A DNA stretch of 64,000 bases from Agrobacterium arsenijevicii (lineage in GTDB: Bacteria > Pseudomonadota > Alphaproteobacteria > Rhizobiales > Rhizobiaceae), in contig JWIT01000004.1 of the NCBI GenBank assembly GCA_000949895.1, positions 354,012 through 418,011 on the forward strand. Reading direction: 5' to 3'. The notes beneath the pieces are model-generated. The model searched no databases. It saw only the letters and a list, made by a program, of their open reading frames with translations, and was not told the origin of the DNA. A program made the translations under genes and the position numbers. Shown here in pieces: positions 46,564-55,455 of this stretch; position 1 is the first letter of the stretch, and each line of letters starts with the position of its first letter.

Positions 46564-46691
46564 ATGATTAGCTTAGATATACGTGTTTCAGGGGACGACT
46601 GAAATTGGCTGTAACAAGCCTCGGAAGTGTTCCGAATGTAAGCACTGCCAAACTATATTACATTATATATTCTATTATTTTCATTACGAAT

Positions 46692-46722
46692 AAACCGCTT
46701 CGGGTAACCGGGGCGGTTTTTT
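46692..46722 (+). terminator. Rho-independent terminator of an unassigned transcript
   Basis: AAACCGC (46692-46698) pairs with GCGGTTT (46713-46719), extended by internal CGGG/CCGG pairing, and ends in TTTTTT. No annotated plus-strand gene precedes it within 600 bases except the 21-codon ORF. Confidence 0.75.
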
Positions 46723-46933
46723 ATGTGAAGCTAATTTAAGCAATTTTAAATTGTATTCCAAAAGCTTCGCGCAAAGATATTCCCCCATAACTATATTTTC
46801 CGGAAAGAAATCGCGCAGAGGGATCACGCCCGTCTCAGGCCGGGTCTGTCTTTGACGCGGCTCAAGGTTCCGTTGAAGACCGCCGAAAGCCCGCGCCTTT
46901 CGGCGCAGTTGCGGCGTCCGTCCGTTATTCGGC

Positions 46934-47353
46934 TTATTTCGTGAGAGCCGCCAACGCGTCTTTTGCAAAGGCGGAGATCGGTTCGGGAAGCGCATCGGGG
47001 GCGAACCAGCCGATGTCGGAAAGCTTGTCCGGCTCGGTCAGCGCCGGCTCACCCTGCGTGTCGCGGGTGACGAAGATCAGCGAGACCCAATGGTGATGGT
47101 CTTCCGGATTTATATATTCGCTGTGACAGAGAAATTCGACCTTGCCGATTGTCAGCCCAGTCTCTTCTTCGGCCTCTCGTCGTGCTGCGGCGAGGGAGGG
47201 TTCCAGGTGATCGACCTTGCCGCCCGGAATATTCCAGTATCCGGCTTCCGGCGCTTTCAGGCGTCGGCATAAAAGCAGGCGGCCATCGCGTAATATGGCA
47301 AGCCCAACGCCGACACCCGGAAAGTCTTGTCCTGGCTTGATCGTCGGCGTCAT
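46934..47353 (-). CDS. Nudix hydrolase (MutT-like)
   Basis: 139 residues from the ATG at 47353; a GTG 18 bases upstream is the alternative. The Nudix box occupies residues 45-67 (GKVDHLEPSLAAARREAEEE then TGL), with all Glu metal ligands. GVGVGLAILRDGRLLLCRR precedes it. The substrate is a nucleoside diphosphate derivative, not identifiable here. It lies 32 bases after the RhlE-type helicase gene and may be its distal operon partner. Confidence 0.88.
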   Translation of the reverse strand: MTPTIKPGQDFPGVGVGLAILRDGRLLLCRRLKAPEAGYWNIPGGKVDHLEPSLAAARREAEEETGLTIGKVEFLCHSEYINPEDHHHWVSLIFVTRDTQGEPALTEPDKLSDIGWFAPDALPEPISAFAKDALAALTK

Positions 47354-47385
47354 GCTTGTTGTTTCCTGCACCAGCCCTTTGGGGC

Positions 47386-48897
47386 TCAGGCCTTGGCGTT
47401 GGCCACGATCAGCATGAATGCGGGAATGTCGTCGCCGAAACCAACCGGTGTCGGGCCATCGTCATGGTCACGATAATGGCGGCGGCGGTCGCGGTTGTCG
47501 TCATTGGCGTGCTGCGAGTTCAGGCTCCGGCTGTTGCGCTCGGAATTGCGCGGGGTCTTTTCCGGTCTGCGTTCTGCCTTCACCTTGTCTTCTCCGTGAG
47601 CCGCGATGTCCGTATCCACAGTGGATTGCGCATCCTGATTGATGATTTCGACCGGCGATGCCGGTGCATCGCGACGGTTTCTGTCGCGGCCTCTGCCGCC
47701 ACGTTCCTTGGGACCCCGGCGGGAGGAGTTGCTTTCAAAGCTTTCCATGGGCGCGGGGAGAGAGGACAGGTCACCACTCAGCCACTCGATCTTCTCGGCG
47801 ATCAGCTTTTCGATCGCGTCCAGATACTTTGCGTCGCTCTTGGTGACGAGGGTGAAGGCCTTGCCCGAACGGCCCGCACGACCGGTACGGCCAATGCGGT
47901 GGACATAGTCTTCGGCATGAATGGGAACGTCGAAGTTGAAGACGTGGCTGACATCGGGAATGTCCAGTCCGCGGGCTGCAACGTCGGAAGCAACCAGCAG
48001 CGTCAGGTTCCCGTCGCGGAAGTTCTGCAGCATCGTGGTGCGCGAACGCTGGTCCATGTCGCCATGCAGTGCGCCGACGGAGAAGCCGTGACGATCCAGC
48101 GAACGGAACAGGTCGGCGACATCCTTCTTGCGATTGCAGAAGATGATCGCGTTCTTGAGCTCAGCCTCTTCGGCGCGGACGAGATCGCGCAGGACAGCGC
48201 GCTTCTCGTAGTCCTTGTTGTGCGCAGCGACGATGCGCTGGGCAACGGTCTTTGCGGTAGAGGAGGGCTTGGCAACTTCGATACGTGTCGGGTTCTGCAG
48301 GAACCGGTCGGCAAGTTTCTGGATTTCCGGCGGCATGGTGGCCGAGAAGAACAGCGTTTGCCGGGTAAAGGGGATCATCTTGGCGATACGTTCGATATCG
48401 GGAATGAAGCCCATGTCCAGCATGCGGTCGGCTTCATCGATGACGAGGATTTCCACGCCGGTCATCAGCAGCTTGCCGCGCTCGCAATGGTCAAGCAGGC
48501 GGCCGGGCGTGCAGATAAGGACATCTGCGCCGCGCTCAAGCTTGCGGTCCTGATCTTCAAACGAGACGCCGCCGATGAGAAGGGCGACGTTCAGCTTGTG
48601 ATTCTTGCCGTATTTCTCGAAGTTTTCCGCCACCTGTGCCGCAAGTTCGCGGGTAGGCTCAAGGATCAGCGTGCGCGGCATTCTGGCGCGGGCGCGGCCC
48701 TTTTCCAGCAGGGTAAGCATCGGCAGAACGAAGGACGCGGTTTTTCCCGTGCCGGTCTGTGCGATACCGCAGATATCACGCTTTTCCAGTGCGGGCGGAA
48801 TTGCGCCGGCCTGAATGGGTGTCGGCGTCGTGTAGCCGGCATCTGCAATAGCGGAAAGAACTTTTTGGCTCAGGCCAAGATCAGAGAATGTTGTCAA
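47386..48897 (-). CDS. rhlE: DEAD-box RNA helicase, RhlE type
   Basis: 503 residues from a TTG at 48897 giving (M)TTFSDLGLSQKVLSAIADAG, the normal family start; no in-frame ATG precedes it, although the frame is open to 48984. Q-motif TPIQAGAIPP, motif I AQTGTGKT at 46-53, Ia PTRELAAQ, II DEAD at 154-157, III SATMP, VI HRIGRTGRAG. After about residue 380 comes an Arg/Asp-rich low-complexity tail (RGGRGRDRNRRD) typical of RNA contact. Unwinds RNA duplexes in ribosome assembly or mRNA decay. Confidence 0.93.
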   Translation of the reverse strand: MTTFSDLGLSQKVLSAIADAGYTTPTPIQAGAIPPALEKRDICGIAQTGTGKTASFVLPMLTLLEKGRARARMPRTLILEPTRELAAQVAENFEKYGKNHKLNVALLIGGVSFEDQDRKLERGADVLICTPGRLLDHCERGKLLMTGVEILVIDEADRMLDMGFIPDIERIAKMIPFTRQTLFFSATMPPEIQKLADRFLQNPTRIEVAKPSSTAKTVAQRIVAAHNKDYEKRAVLRDLVRAEEAELKNAIIFCNRKKDVADLFRSLDRHGFSVGALHGDMDQRSRTTMLQNFRDGNLTLLVASDVAARGLDIPDVSHVFNFDVPIHAEDYVHRIGRTGRAGRSGKAFTLVTKSDAKYLDAIEKLIAEKIEWLSGDLSSLPAPMESFESNSSRRGPKERGGRGRDRNRRDAPASPVEIINQDAQSTVDTDIAAHGEDKVKAERRPEKTPRNSERNSRSLNSQHANDDNRDRRRHYRDHDDGPTPVGFGDDIPAFMLIVANAKA

Positions 48898-49116
48898 AGG
48901 AAGAACTTTTTCCGTTCTGGTTCGGTAAGAACACCTGCGTGCCGCTGCGACACTTGCAAAGACTTGGCGCGGGGATATGCCCAAATTGCCGGAAAGTCAA
49001 GGAAACAACGGGAAATGCGCGCGAAACGCCGGGCGGCGGGCGAGGCTTTTTAGCCATTGGCGCGGTTTCGGGCGATTTATCGTAAAAAGGGCGAAAAAAG
49101 CGTTAAAATCGGACTG

Positions 49117-50433
49117 CTATTTGAGATAGGTTTTAAGCTCGGCCCCGGCGATCAGGAACCGCATCGGATCAACGGGCGTATCGTTGCGGCGAACCTCATA
49201 ATGCACATGCGGACCGGTGGAGCGCCCGGTGCTGCCAGCGCGGCCGATGACGTCGCCAGCCTCCACCTTGTCGCCGGCTCTCACCAGAATGGTGGAGAGA
49301 TGGCCGAATCGCGTTGATACGCCCTGGCCGTGATCGATCTCGACCATATTGCCGTAGCCGCCGGAATTTTCCGCAACCGTTACCTTGCCGGCACCGGTCG
49401 CCTTGACGTCTGCGCCGGTTTCGGCGCGGAAATCGATGCCGGTATGCAAGGCAGGCCGCCCGAGGAACGGATCCATCCGGTTGCCGAACCGGCTGGTGAT
49501 CGTCCTGCCGGGGGCCGGGTTGCCGAAGGGCAGGGCGGTTGCTGTTTCCTTGACGATATCCAGCCGGTTGAGCGCATTATCGAGATTGGTCAAAGACATA
49601 TTGAACGGATCGGCTTCATTGCGCTGCGGATCCGCATAGGGACCGCCAACATCGTCCGTGCCGCTTTCGTCGATTTTCAGGCCTGCCTGGCGGATAATGT
49701 CCTGCATCGCGCTCGCCTTGTCCTCGGCGTCGCTGGTCAGTCTGGTTATTCGCGATATCTGCTGGCGTTCGATGTCCTTCAGTGACAGCGTCACCTTGGA
49801 AAACACCCGGTCGGCCCGGTCGGAAGGCGTTTCGCCGTTTTCGGGCACATAGGCCGCGCGCTTGTCCGTTCCGGCTGCTTTTTCGGGCTGTGGCGTCCGG
49901 GGCGCCATGAGGTTTTCGATGGCGGAGAGGCCACCCGTCAGATCGGCGCGTTTTTCCGGCGCCATCGCGTTCGAGAGTGAGGAGGGCGCGGTCGAAACCG
50001 GGGCAGTGGCCGTTGAGGCGGCGATGCCGGAATTTTCGGCGCGCTCCAGCAATTCGCTCATGCGTCCGTGCCTGGAGGTGAGAGCCGCCTGCTGTTGCAG
50101 CAGCTTTTCCACTTTCTTTTCAACCACCTGCTGGTCGAGCAATTGCCGCGAGGTGACGCGATCCACCTGTGCTCTCAGTGCTGCAATGCGGTCTTCGTAA
50201 TCGTGCTGTATGCGGGTCTGGCGCGCCATGGTCGCGCCGATCAGGTCGTCGCGCAGGATGAGATAGCCGGTGGCGCCGAGATAACCGAGAGAAAAAAGGC
50301 CGATCGTGCAGCCGACGAGCGCCGTCATCCACGGCCGGATCGTCATATGCCGAACCTTGTCGCCGCTCGCCAGAACGAGGACGTGCTGCTGCCGCTTTTT
50401 GCCGAATACCCGGTTTTCCGCTGTATCAGTCAA
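49117..50433 (-). CDS. M23 family (LytM) peptidase with membrane anchor
   Basis: 438 residues from a TTG at 50433, where GGAGAG lies 5 bases upstream; the longer frame from 50463 is less likely. One membrane helix (MTALVGCTIGLFSLGYLGAT) is followed by a coiled coil (about 70-140, VDRVTSRQLLDQQVVEKKVEKL). The C-terminal LytM domain has HTGIDFRAETGADV, GHLSTIL and HVHYEVRRN, containing the zinc His/Asp ligands. Cuts or regulates cutting of peptidoglycan crosslinks in the periplasm. The N-terminal tail is cytoplasmic. Confidence 0.92.
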   Translation of the reverse strand: MTDTAENRVFGKKRQQHVLVLASGDKVRHMTIRPWMTALVGCTIGLFSLGYLGATGYLILRDDLIGATMARQTRIQHDYEDRIAALRAQVDRVTSRQLLDQQVVEKKVEKLLQQQAALTSRHGRMSELLERAENSGIAASTATAPVSTAPSSLSNAMAPEKRADLTGGLSAIENLMAPRTPQPEKAAGTDKRAAYVPENGETPSDRADRVFSKVTLSLKDIERQQISRITRLTSDAEDKASAMQDIIRQAGLKIDESGTDDVGGPYADPQRNEADPFNMSLTNLDNALNRLDIVKETATALPFGNPAPGRTITSRFGNRMDPFLGRPALHTGIDFRAETGADVKATGAGKVTVAENSGGYGNMVEIDHGQGVSTRFGHLSTILVRAGDKVEAGDVIGRAGSTGRSTGPHVHYEVRRNDTPVDPMRFLIAGAELKTYLK

Positions 50434-50487
50434 AATCTCTCTCCGGCTGGCCGATTTTTGCAAAGCACGATGCGTAGATTCAACACG

Positions 50488-50526
50488 TTAGAGCGGTCTT
50501 TGTCCGAGTGGACGTATGGCGCTCTA
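50488..50526. repeat. AGAGCGTCC-type palindrome
   Basis: TTAGAGCGGTCTTTGTCCGA then GTGGACGTATGGCGCTCTA. Similar in sequence and arrangement to 43567-43606. Located between the M23 gene start and the DUF455 gene end. Confidence 0.6.
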
Positions 50527-50595
50527 CAGGAAATCATAATTCGTTAAGGTTAACGAAGTTTTGCCGGAAGCCGCGTTTAGGGCCGGAAAGCGGCG

Positions 50596-51423
50596 TCAGC
50601 TGTTGCTGACCGCGGTGAGCGAGCGATAAAAGGACGGCGTTAAGCCGGCCTCGGCGCGGGCGAGGTCGTTGAAGGGCGGTTTCAGCGGTCCGCGGAAATT
50701 GGCGCGCACCAGCTGTTTGAAGGTTGCGGCCGGGTCCTTCTTTTCGCGGGCGCAGAGGAACCGGAACCATTTGGCGCCGATGGCGACATGGCCCTTTTCG
50801 TCATTATAGATGACATCGAGAACGGCGGCACTTTTGAGGTCGCCGGTTTCCCGCATCTTCGCCTGCAGGGAAGGCGTCACGTCCAGCCCGCGCGCCTCGA
50901 GGATCAGCGGCACGACCGCCAGCCGCGCGGTGAGATCGTTGCGGGTGGAATGCGCCGCCTGCCAAAGCCCGTCATGGGCGGGCAGGTCGCCGTAGTCGGC
51001 GCCGAGGTCTCGCAGCCTGTCGCGCACCAGCCGGAAATGTTTCGCCTCCTCGAAGGCAACCTGCATCCAGCCGTCAAAAAAGGAATGCGGCACTGGCTCG
51101 CTGGCGTAGCGGGCAACGATGTCGAGCGCGAGGTCAACGGCGTTCAGCTCGATATGGGCGATGGCGTGCAGCAGGGCTATGCGGCCCTTGACGGTATGGA
51201 GGGAGCGGCGCTCGACGGCGGTCGGCGGAACGAGTTCCGGTTTCTCCGGCCTGCCCGGCCGTTCGGGCAGGGGCGGATCGAGCGGGGAGCGCAGCGAAAG
51301 ACGACGCTCGAACCACCGCGTTGCCGTTTCTTGCGCCAAGGCGGTTTTTCGATCGAGATCGGCGCTGGCAATCGCATCGGTCGCACCGCCACGCAGGGAG
51401 ATGATCTTGAAAGAGGGCGTCAC
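50596..51423 (-). CDS. DUF455 ferritin-like protein
   Basis: 275 residues from a GTG at 51423. A helical bundle with probable diiron ligands: LLHAIAHIELNAVDLALDIV, WMQVAFEEAKHFRLVRDRL and VIYNDEKGHVAIGAKWFRFL. This is the DUF455 (COG2833) family, thought to be ferritin-like oxidoreductases of unknown substrate. It begins 15 bases after the bcp stop, so the two probably share an mRNA, which fits a peroxide/iron theme. Confidence 0.88.
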   Translation of the reverse strand: MTPSFKIISLRGGATDAIASADLDRKTALAQETATRWFERRLSLRSPLDPPLPERPGRPEKPELVPPTAVERRSLHTVKGRIALLHAIAHIELNAVDLALDIVARYASEPVPHSFFDGWMQVAFEEAKHFRLVRDRLRDLGADYGDLPAHDGLWQAAHSTRNDLTARLAVVPLILEARGLDVTPSLQAKMRETGDLKSAAVLDVIYNDEKGHVAIGAKWFRFLCAREKKDPAATFKQLVRANFRGPLKPPFNDLARAEAGLTPSFYRSLTAVSNS

Positions 51424-51437
51424 GACGGGGCCGTCTC

Positions 51438-51905
51438 TCAGAGTTTCCTTGCGGCGTCGAGGACGGCCTGCGCGTGGCCCGCGACCTTCACCTTTTTCCA
51501 GATTTCCGCGATGTTCCCATCCGGGGCAACGAGGACGGTGGTGCGTTCGACGCCCATGTATTTCCGGCCGTACATGCTTTTTTCCGTCCAGACGCCGTAG
51601 GCCTCCAGAACCTTCCTGTCCTCATCGGCGGCCAGCATGACGGAGAGCTTGTGTTTTGCAGCAAACTTGTCGTGGCTTTTGACGCTGTCGGGAGAAATGC
51701 CGATGACCACCGTGTTCGCGGCCTCGAATTCTCCGCCAAGGGCGCTGAAGTCGATCGCTTCGGCGGTGCAGCCGGAAGTATCGTCTTTCGGGTAGAAATA
51801 GAGAGCCACCGCCTTGCCTCGCAGGCCGGACAATGTCACCGTTCCTTCACCGTTGCGGGGCAAAGTAAAGTCCGGAGCAGGGCTGCCAATTGTCAGGTCT
51901 GTCAT
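51438..51905 (-). CDS. bcp: Peroxiredoxin of the Bcp/PrxQ family, single-cysteine type
   Basis: 155 residues from the ATG at 51905 (MTDLTIGSPAPDFTLPRNGEG). The peroxidatic cysteine is Cys46 in YPKDDTSGCTAEAIDF. E. coli Bcp has its resolving cysteine five residues later. Here that position is Ile, and no other Cys exists in the protein, so it should work as a 1-Cys enzyme reduced by an outside thiol. Detoxifies peroxides. It is the first gene of a probable bcp-DUF455 unit, divergent from the AsmA-type gene. Confidence 0.95.
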   Translation of the reverse strand: MTDLTIGSPAPDFTLPRNGEGTVTLSGLRGKAVALYFYPKDDTSGCTAEAIDFSALGGEFEAANTVVIGISPDSVKSHDKFAAKHKLSVMLAADEDRKVLEAYGVWTEKSMYGRKYMGVERTTVLVAPDGNIAEIWKKVKVAGHAQAVLDAARKL

Positions 51906-52023
51906 AATCCATCTTTCTTTCGCCGGGATGTTGAGTGAAAGTCGCCACATTCGATATATAGCGAACCGGGCGTCGTCCAGTGTTGAGGCGAAACAAAAGC
52001 TATTCAGGGGCAAACACGGGCGT

Positions 52024-55000
52024 ATGGCTGAAATACGGGGTGAAATGGTCAGATTCGGCAAGCGCGATATCGTTGCGCTGCACGATCTTCCTTCGGCGCA
52101 GGCCGAAGATCCCCTTATCGTGCATTGCCCGGCGCCGCGCTCCATGGCGCGTGCTCTTTGCAAGGTTTTCGCTGCTCTTTTCGTGCTGGCCTTCCTGTCC
52201 ATCGGTGGCATCATCCTCTCCGTCGAGACCGGGTCGATCGATAAAGCCCTTTCCAACCAGGCGCAGCAGGCGCTGGAACGGGCGCTCGGCCCCCATTACA
52301 GCGCGCGGATAGGCTCTTCGGCCATCAGGTTCTCGACCGGGCTGCGTCTCGCGCTGGTGGCTGAGGATGTGGATATCGTCGAGAAGGAGTCCGGCCAGCA
52401 TATGAGCCGGGCGAGGGCGATCGGCATGGCGCTCGATCCGCTCGCACTTCTGACCGGTCGCGTTTCGGTGCAAAGTCTCGAAGCAGACGGGATGGAACTC
52501 GATACGGCCCTGCTGCCGAAGGGCGACGGTTTTGATCTCGCCACGCTCAGGCTCGATGCTGTGCCGCAGCAGTTGCAGATGGCATTTTCCCAGCTAGACA
52601 AATTGGCGCAGGCGTTTCTAAGCAGCGGAACCGAGGAAATCGATCTTTCCAGCGTTTCGATCCACCTGCCGCCGAGCGAAGCCGGCAAGCCGCGCACCAT
52701 AGAAGTGCGCGAACTTTCGCTGACCCCCGACCAGCAGGGTGGATATTCACTGGAGGGCGAAACGCTGTTTAACGGCGAGATCGCCAGCCTGTCGCTGAAG
52801 ACGTCGGGAGCCGGCGGTGTGATCGATGGCTTTGACGCGCGGATCGACGGTTTCGACATCGGTCCTTTTCTTGAAAAATTCGATCCGGACGGCAATCTTC
52901 ACGAGGGGCTGGACGTCAAGACCGGTGTGAGCATCCTCGCTCGGCGCGCCATGCAAGGGCATGAGCCACGGCTGGACGTCTCGGTCGGCATGGGCAACGG
53001 AACGCTTCTCATCGGCGGCGAGGCGCAGCCTTTCACCGCAGGCACCGTCAATGCGCGCTACGATTTTCAGAAAAGCAGCCTCGTGATCGACAATTCGCGG
53101 ATCGATCTCGGGCGAACAACTATTCCGGTCACCGGCGAAATCAGGGACACCGAAGGTGGCTTCGGTCTTTCGCTGCGGATCGACAATGCGATCGCTTCGG
53201 CCGCAGCGTCCGGCGAGGAACCCGTTCCTTTCAGCCTGAAGGCGGACGGGCAGTTCACGGTGGCAACCAAACAGCTCGAGGTTCCCTCGCTTTACGTCAC
53301 CGGCCCGCTTGGAGACATGGCGGGATCGCTGAAAATCCGCTTCGGTGAGGCCTCGCCTGAAATCAGCTTCGTCGGGCAGATTCCGAAGATGGAGGCCACG
53401 GCGGTCAAACAGCTCTGGCCGTTCTGGATGGCGCACAAGCCGCGCGAATGGGTGGTGTCCAATCTTTATGGTGGTACGGTCACGAACGGCTCGATTGCGG
53501 TCTTCATTCCGTTGGGGCGGATGTGCGGTCCCGGTTGCCCGCTGGTGCTCGGCGAGAGCGAACTGCAAATCGGCTTCGATATAAATGGGACGCGGCTCAA
53601 CACCACCGGCGACATTCCGCCGTTGCGCGATGTCGACGCGCATTTCAATCTCGTCGGCGGCCGCTTGAATGTGGATCTCAAGAGCGCGACATCCTATTTT
53701 TCTTCCAACCGGTCGCTTGCGCTGGAGGACAGCCGGTTCTCCATCTCCGACGTTTATGACAAGCCCCTGCTCGGAAATCTCGATTTGAACGTTTCGGGTT
53801 CGGCCGATGCCGTGGCGGAGCTTGCAACGCTGAAGCCCATCAACGCGCTCAAGGATACGCAGTTCAAGCCGGGGGACTTCACCGGCGACGTGAAGGCGAA
53901 TGCAAAGCTGACCGTTGGCATGCTCTCCAGCCAAAATCCGCCACCGCCGGTGTGGACGGCCGATCTCGATCTGAAGAACCTGTCGCTGACAAAGCCGTTC
54001 GGCGGCCGCAAGGTGACCGCGCTCGACGGTTTCATGGCCATCAACGACCGGCAGCTCAAGCTTGAGGGCAAGGGCCGGGTAGATGACGTGCCGATGAATA
54101 TCCAGATGACGGAGCCTGTGCGCAAGAACAGCGACGTCGCCCCGACGCTGTCGCTGAAGGCAACCCTGAACGAGACGCAGGTCGCCAAGCTCGCGCCGGA
54201 GCTTTCCACGGTTCTGGGCGGCACCACGGTTGTGGAAATCGAAGGCGCGGATACGAAAAGCCAGGAGATCCGGCTCGATCTGGCGAAGGCATCGATCATT
54301 CTGCCGGGGCTTGGCTGGAGCAAGGGCGTCGGTATTCCGGCAAAAGCCGTCTTTACCCTGGAAACCGGCGATGGCGGCCGCACGACGGTCAGCGATTTTT
54401 CCCTCACCGGTGATGGCTTCGGTGCTGCCGGCGATATCACCTTCAGCAAGAACGGGCTGATTTCGGCCGATCTCAGCCGCGTGCAATTGTCACCGTCCGA
54501 CAATTACGCCGTCGCGGTCACGGCCTCGAAAAATGGATACAGCATCAACGCCTCGGGAAAATCGGCGGATCTTCGGCCTTTCCTCTCGAAGCTTCGCAGC
54601 TCTTCAGGGGGAGGTGACGGCACATCGCGTTCGCAGCCTTCGCTTGCCATCAAGGCGCAGCTCGAAAAGGTCTACGGTTTCAACGACGAGATCCTTTCCA
54701 ATGTCAGCGCCGATGTCAGCGTGCGCGAAGGCAAGGTCCGCTCGGTCGATTTTCGCGGTGTTACGGGCAAGGGGCAGGCCGTCGTGGCGCAGACCACCAA
54801 TCGCGGTGCGACGGGAACGGTGACCCTCACCAGCAGCGACGCCGGTTCTCTCGCCCGTTTCACCAATATCTACACGCGCATTCGCGGTGGTCTTCTCAAT
54901 CTTGCACTGACGACTGTCAACGGCAGCGACTGGAGCGGCTCGCTCGACCTGCGCAACTTCGCCGTCGTCAACGAGGCGAAGCTTCAGGATATCGTCGCGA

Positions 55001-55410
55001 CGCCGACGGGCGATGACGGCAGGAGCCTCAACAACGCCGTTCGCCGTAATATCGACGTCAGCTCGGAGAAGTTCCAGCGCGGTTTTGCCCGGCTCGTTTA
55101 CGTCAACGGCTCGGTTGCGGTGGAAAACGGCGTGGTGCGCGGCGAACAGATCGGCGCGACGTTCCAGGGCCTCCTGAAAGACCAGAGCGGCCGTATGGAG
55201 ATGACCGGCACCTTCATGCCCGCTTATGGCCTGAACCGGTTGTTCGGCGAGCTGCCCTTCATCGGCATCTTCCTCGGCAACGGCCGCGACCGCGGGCTGC
55301 TCGGCATCACCTTCAAGCTATCAGGCCAGACGGACCAGCCGAAGCTGACGATAAACCCGCTGTCGCTGATCGCGCCCGGTGTCTTCCGGCAGATTTTCGA
55401 GTTCCAATAA
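52024..55410 (+). CDS. Large AsmA/YhdP-like (DUF3971) envelope protein
   Basis: 1128 residues from the ATG at 52024; the ATG at 52045 with GGGGTG before it is an alternative. A single N-terminal membrane helix (VFAALFVLAFLSIGGIILSV) is followed by a very long beta-rich repetitive periplasmic region with DUF3971-type segments (MEATAVKQLWPFWMAHKPREW, NLYGGTVTNGSIAVFIPLGR). The AsmA-like C-terminus contains RGGLLNLALTTVNGSDWSG and NRLFGELPFIGIFLGNGRDRG. YhdP-type proteins bridge inner and outer membrane and move phospholipid. It ends at a terminator facing tyrS. Confidence 0.9.
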   Translation: MAEIRGEMVRFGKRDIVALHDLPSAQAEDPLIVHCPAPRSMARALCKVFAALFVLAFLSIGGIILSVETGSIDKALSNQAQQALERALGPHYSARIGSSAIRFSTGLRLALVAEDVDIVEKESGQHMSRARAIGMALDPLALLTGRVSVQSLEADGMELDTALLPKGDGFDLATLRLDAVPQQLQMAFSQLDKLAQAFLSSGTEEIDLSSVSIHLPPSEAGKPRTIEVRELSLTPDQQGGYSLEGETLFNGEIASLSLKTSGAGGVIDGFDARIDGFDIGPFLEKFDPDGNLHEGLDVKTGVSILARRAMQGHEPRLDVSVGMGNGTLLIGGEAQPFTAGTVNARYDFQKSSLVIDNSRIDLGRTTIPVTGEIRDTEGGFGLSLRIDNAIASAAASGEEPVPFSLKADGQFTVATKQLEVPSLYVTGPLGDMAGSLKIRFGEASPEISFVGQIPKMEATAVKQLWPFWMAHKPREWVVSNLYGGTVTNGSIAVFIPLGRMCGPGCPLVLGESELQIGFDINGTRLNTTGDIPPLRDVDAHFNLVGGRLNVDLKSATSYFSSNRSLALEDSRFSISDVYDKPLLGNLDLNVSGSADAVAELATLKPINALKDTQFKPGDFTGDVKANAKLTVGMLSSQNPPPPVWTADLDLKNLSLTKPFGGRKVTALDGFMAINDRQLKLEGKGRVDDVPMNIQMTEPVRKNSDVAPTLSLKATLNETQVAKLAPELSTVLGGTTVVEIEGADTKSQEIRLDLAKASIILPGLGWSKGVGIPAKAVFTLETGDGGRTTVSDFSLTGDGFGAAGDITFSKNGLISADLSRVQLSPSDNYAVAVTASKNGYSINASGKSADLRPFLSKLRSSSGGGDGTSRSQPSLAIKAQLEKVYGFNDEILSNVSADVSVREGKVRSVDFRGVTGKGQAVVAQTTNRGATGTVTLTSSDAGSLARFTNIYTRIRGGLLNLALTTVNGSDWSGSLDLRNFAVVNEAKLQDIVATPTGDDGRSLNNAVRRNIDVSSEKFQRGFARLVYVNGSVAVENGVVRGEQIGATFQGLLKDQSGRMEMTGTFMPAYGLNRLFGELPFIGIFLGNGRDRGLLGITFKLSGQTDQPKLTINPLSLIAPGVFRQIFEFQ

Positions 55411-55434
55411 AAAGGGCCGCTTTCGCGGCCCTTT
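55411..55434. terminator. Terminator between the AsmA-type gene and tyrS
   Basis: A 10-bp stem (55411-55420 with 55425-55434) with a 4-base loop, starting directly after the stop codon. It is usable by both convergent genes. Confidence 0.82.
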
Positions 55435-55455
55435 ATCAAACGTTTTGCGCGGGTT

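Larger units (their letters stand above)
46190..46760. other. AT-rich structured non-coding island
   Basis: The whole gap 46052-46933 lacks a supported large gene, and its centre is strikingly AT-rich compared with the surrounding GC-rich DNA. It holds several inverted repeats: AAACTGT/ACAGTTT (46353-46386), GTGCAA/TTGCAC (46420-46440) and GGGGAA/TTCCCC (46487-46506, enclosing an ATG). A plus-strand terminator lies at 46692-46722. A small RNA or small-protein transcript ending there is likely. Confidence 0.5.

Noticed and set aside
46684..46995. 103-codon open frame on the minus strand at the end of the Nudix gene
   Set aside because: It overlaps the Nudix C-terminus in another frame and runs through the terminator at 46692-46722; no ribosome site or family.
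52747..54486. 579-codon open frame on the minus strand inside the AsmA-type gene
   Set aside because: No motifs, His/Arg-rich shadow composition; the plus-strand protein is continuous through it.
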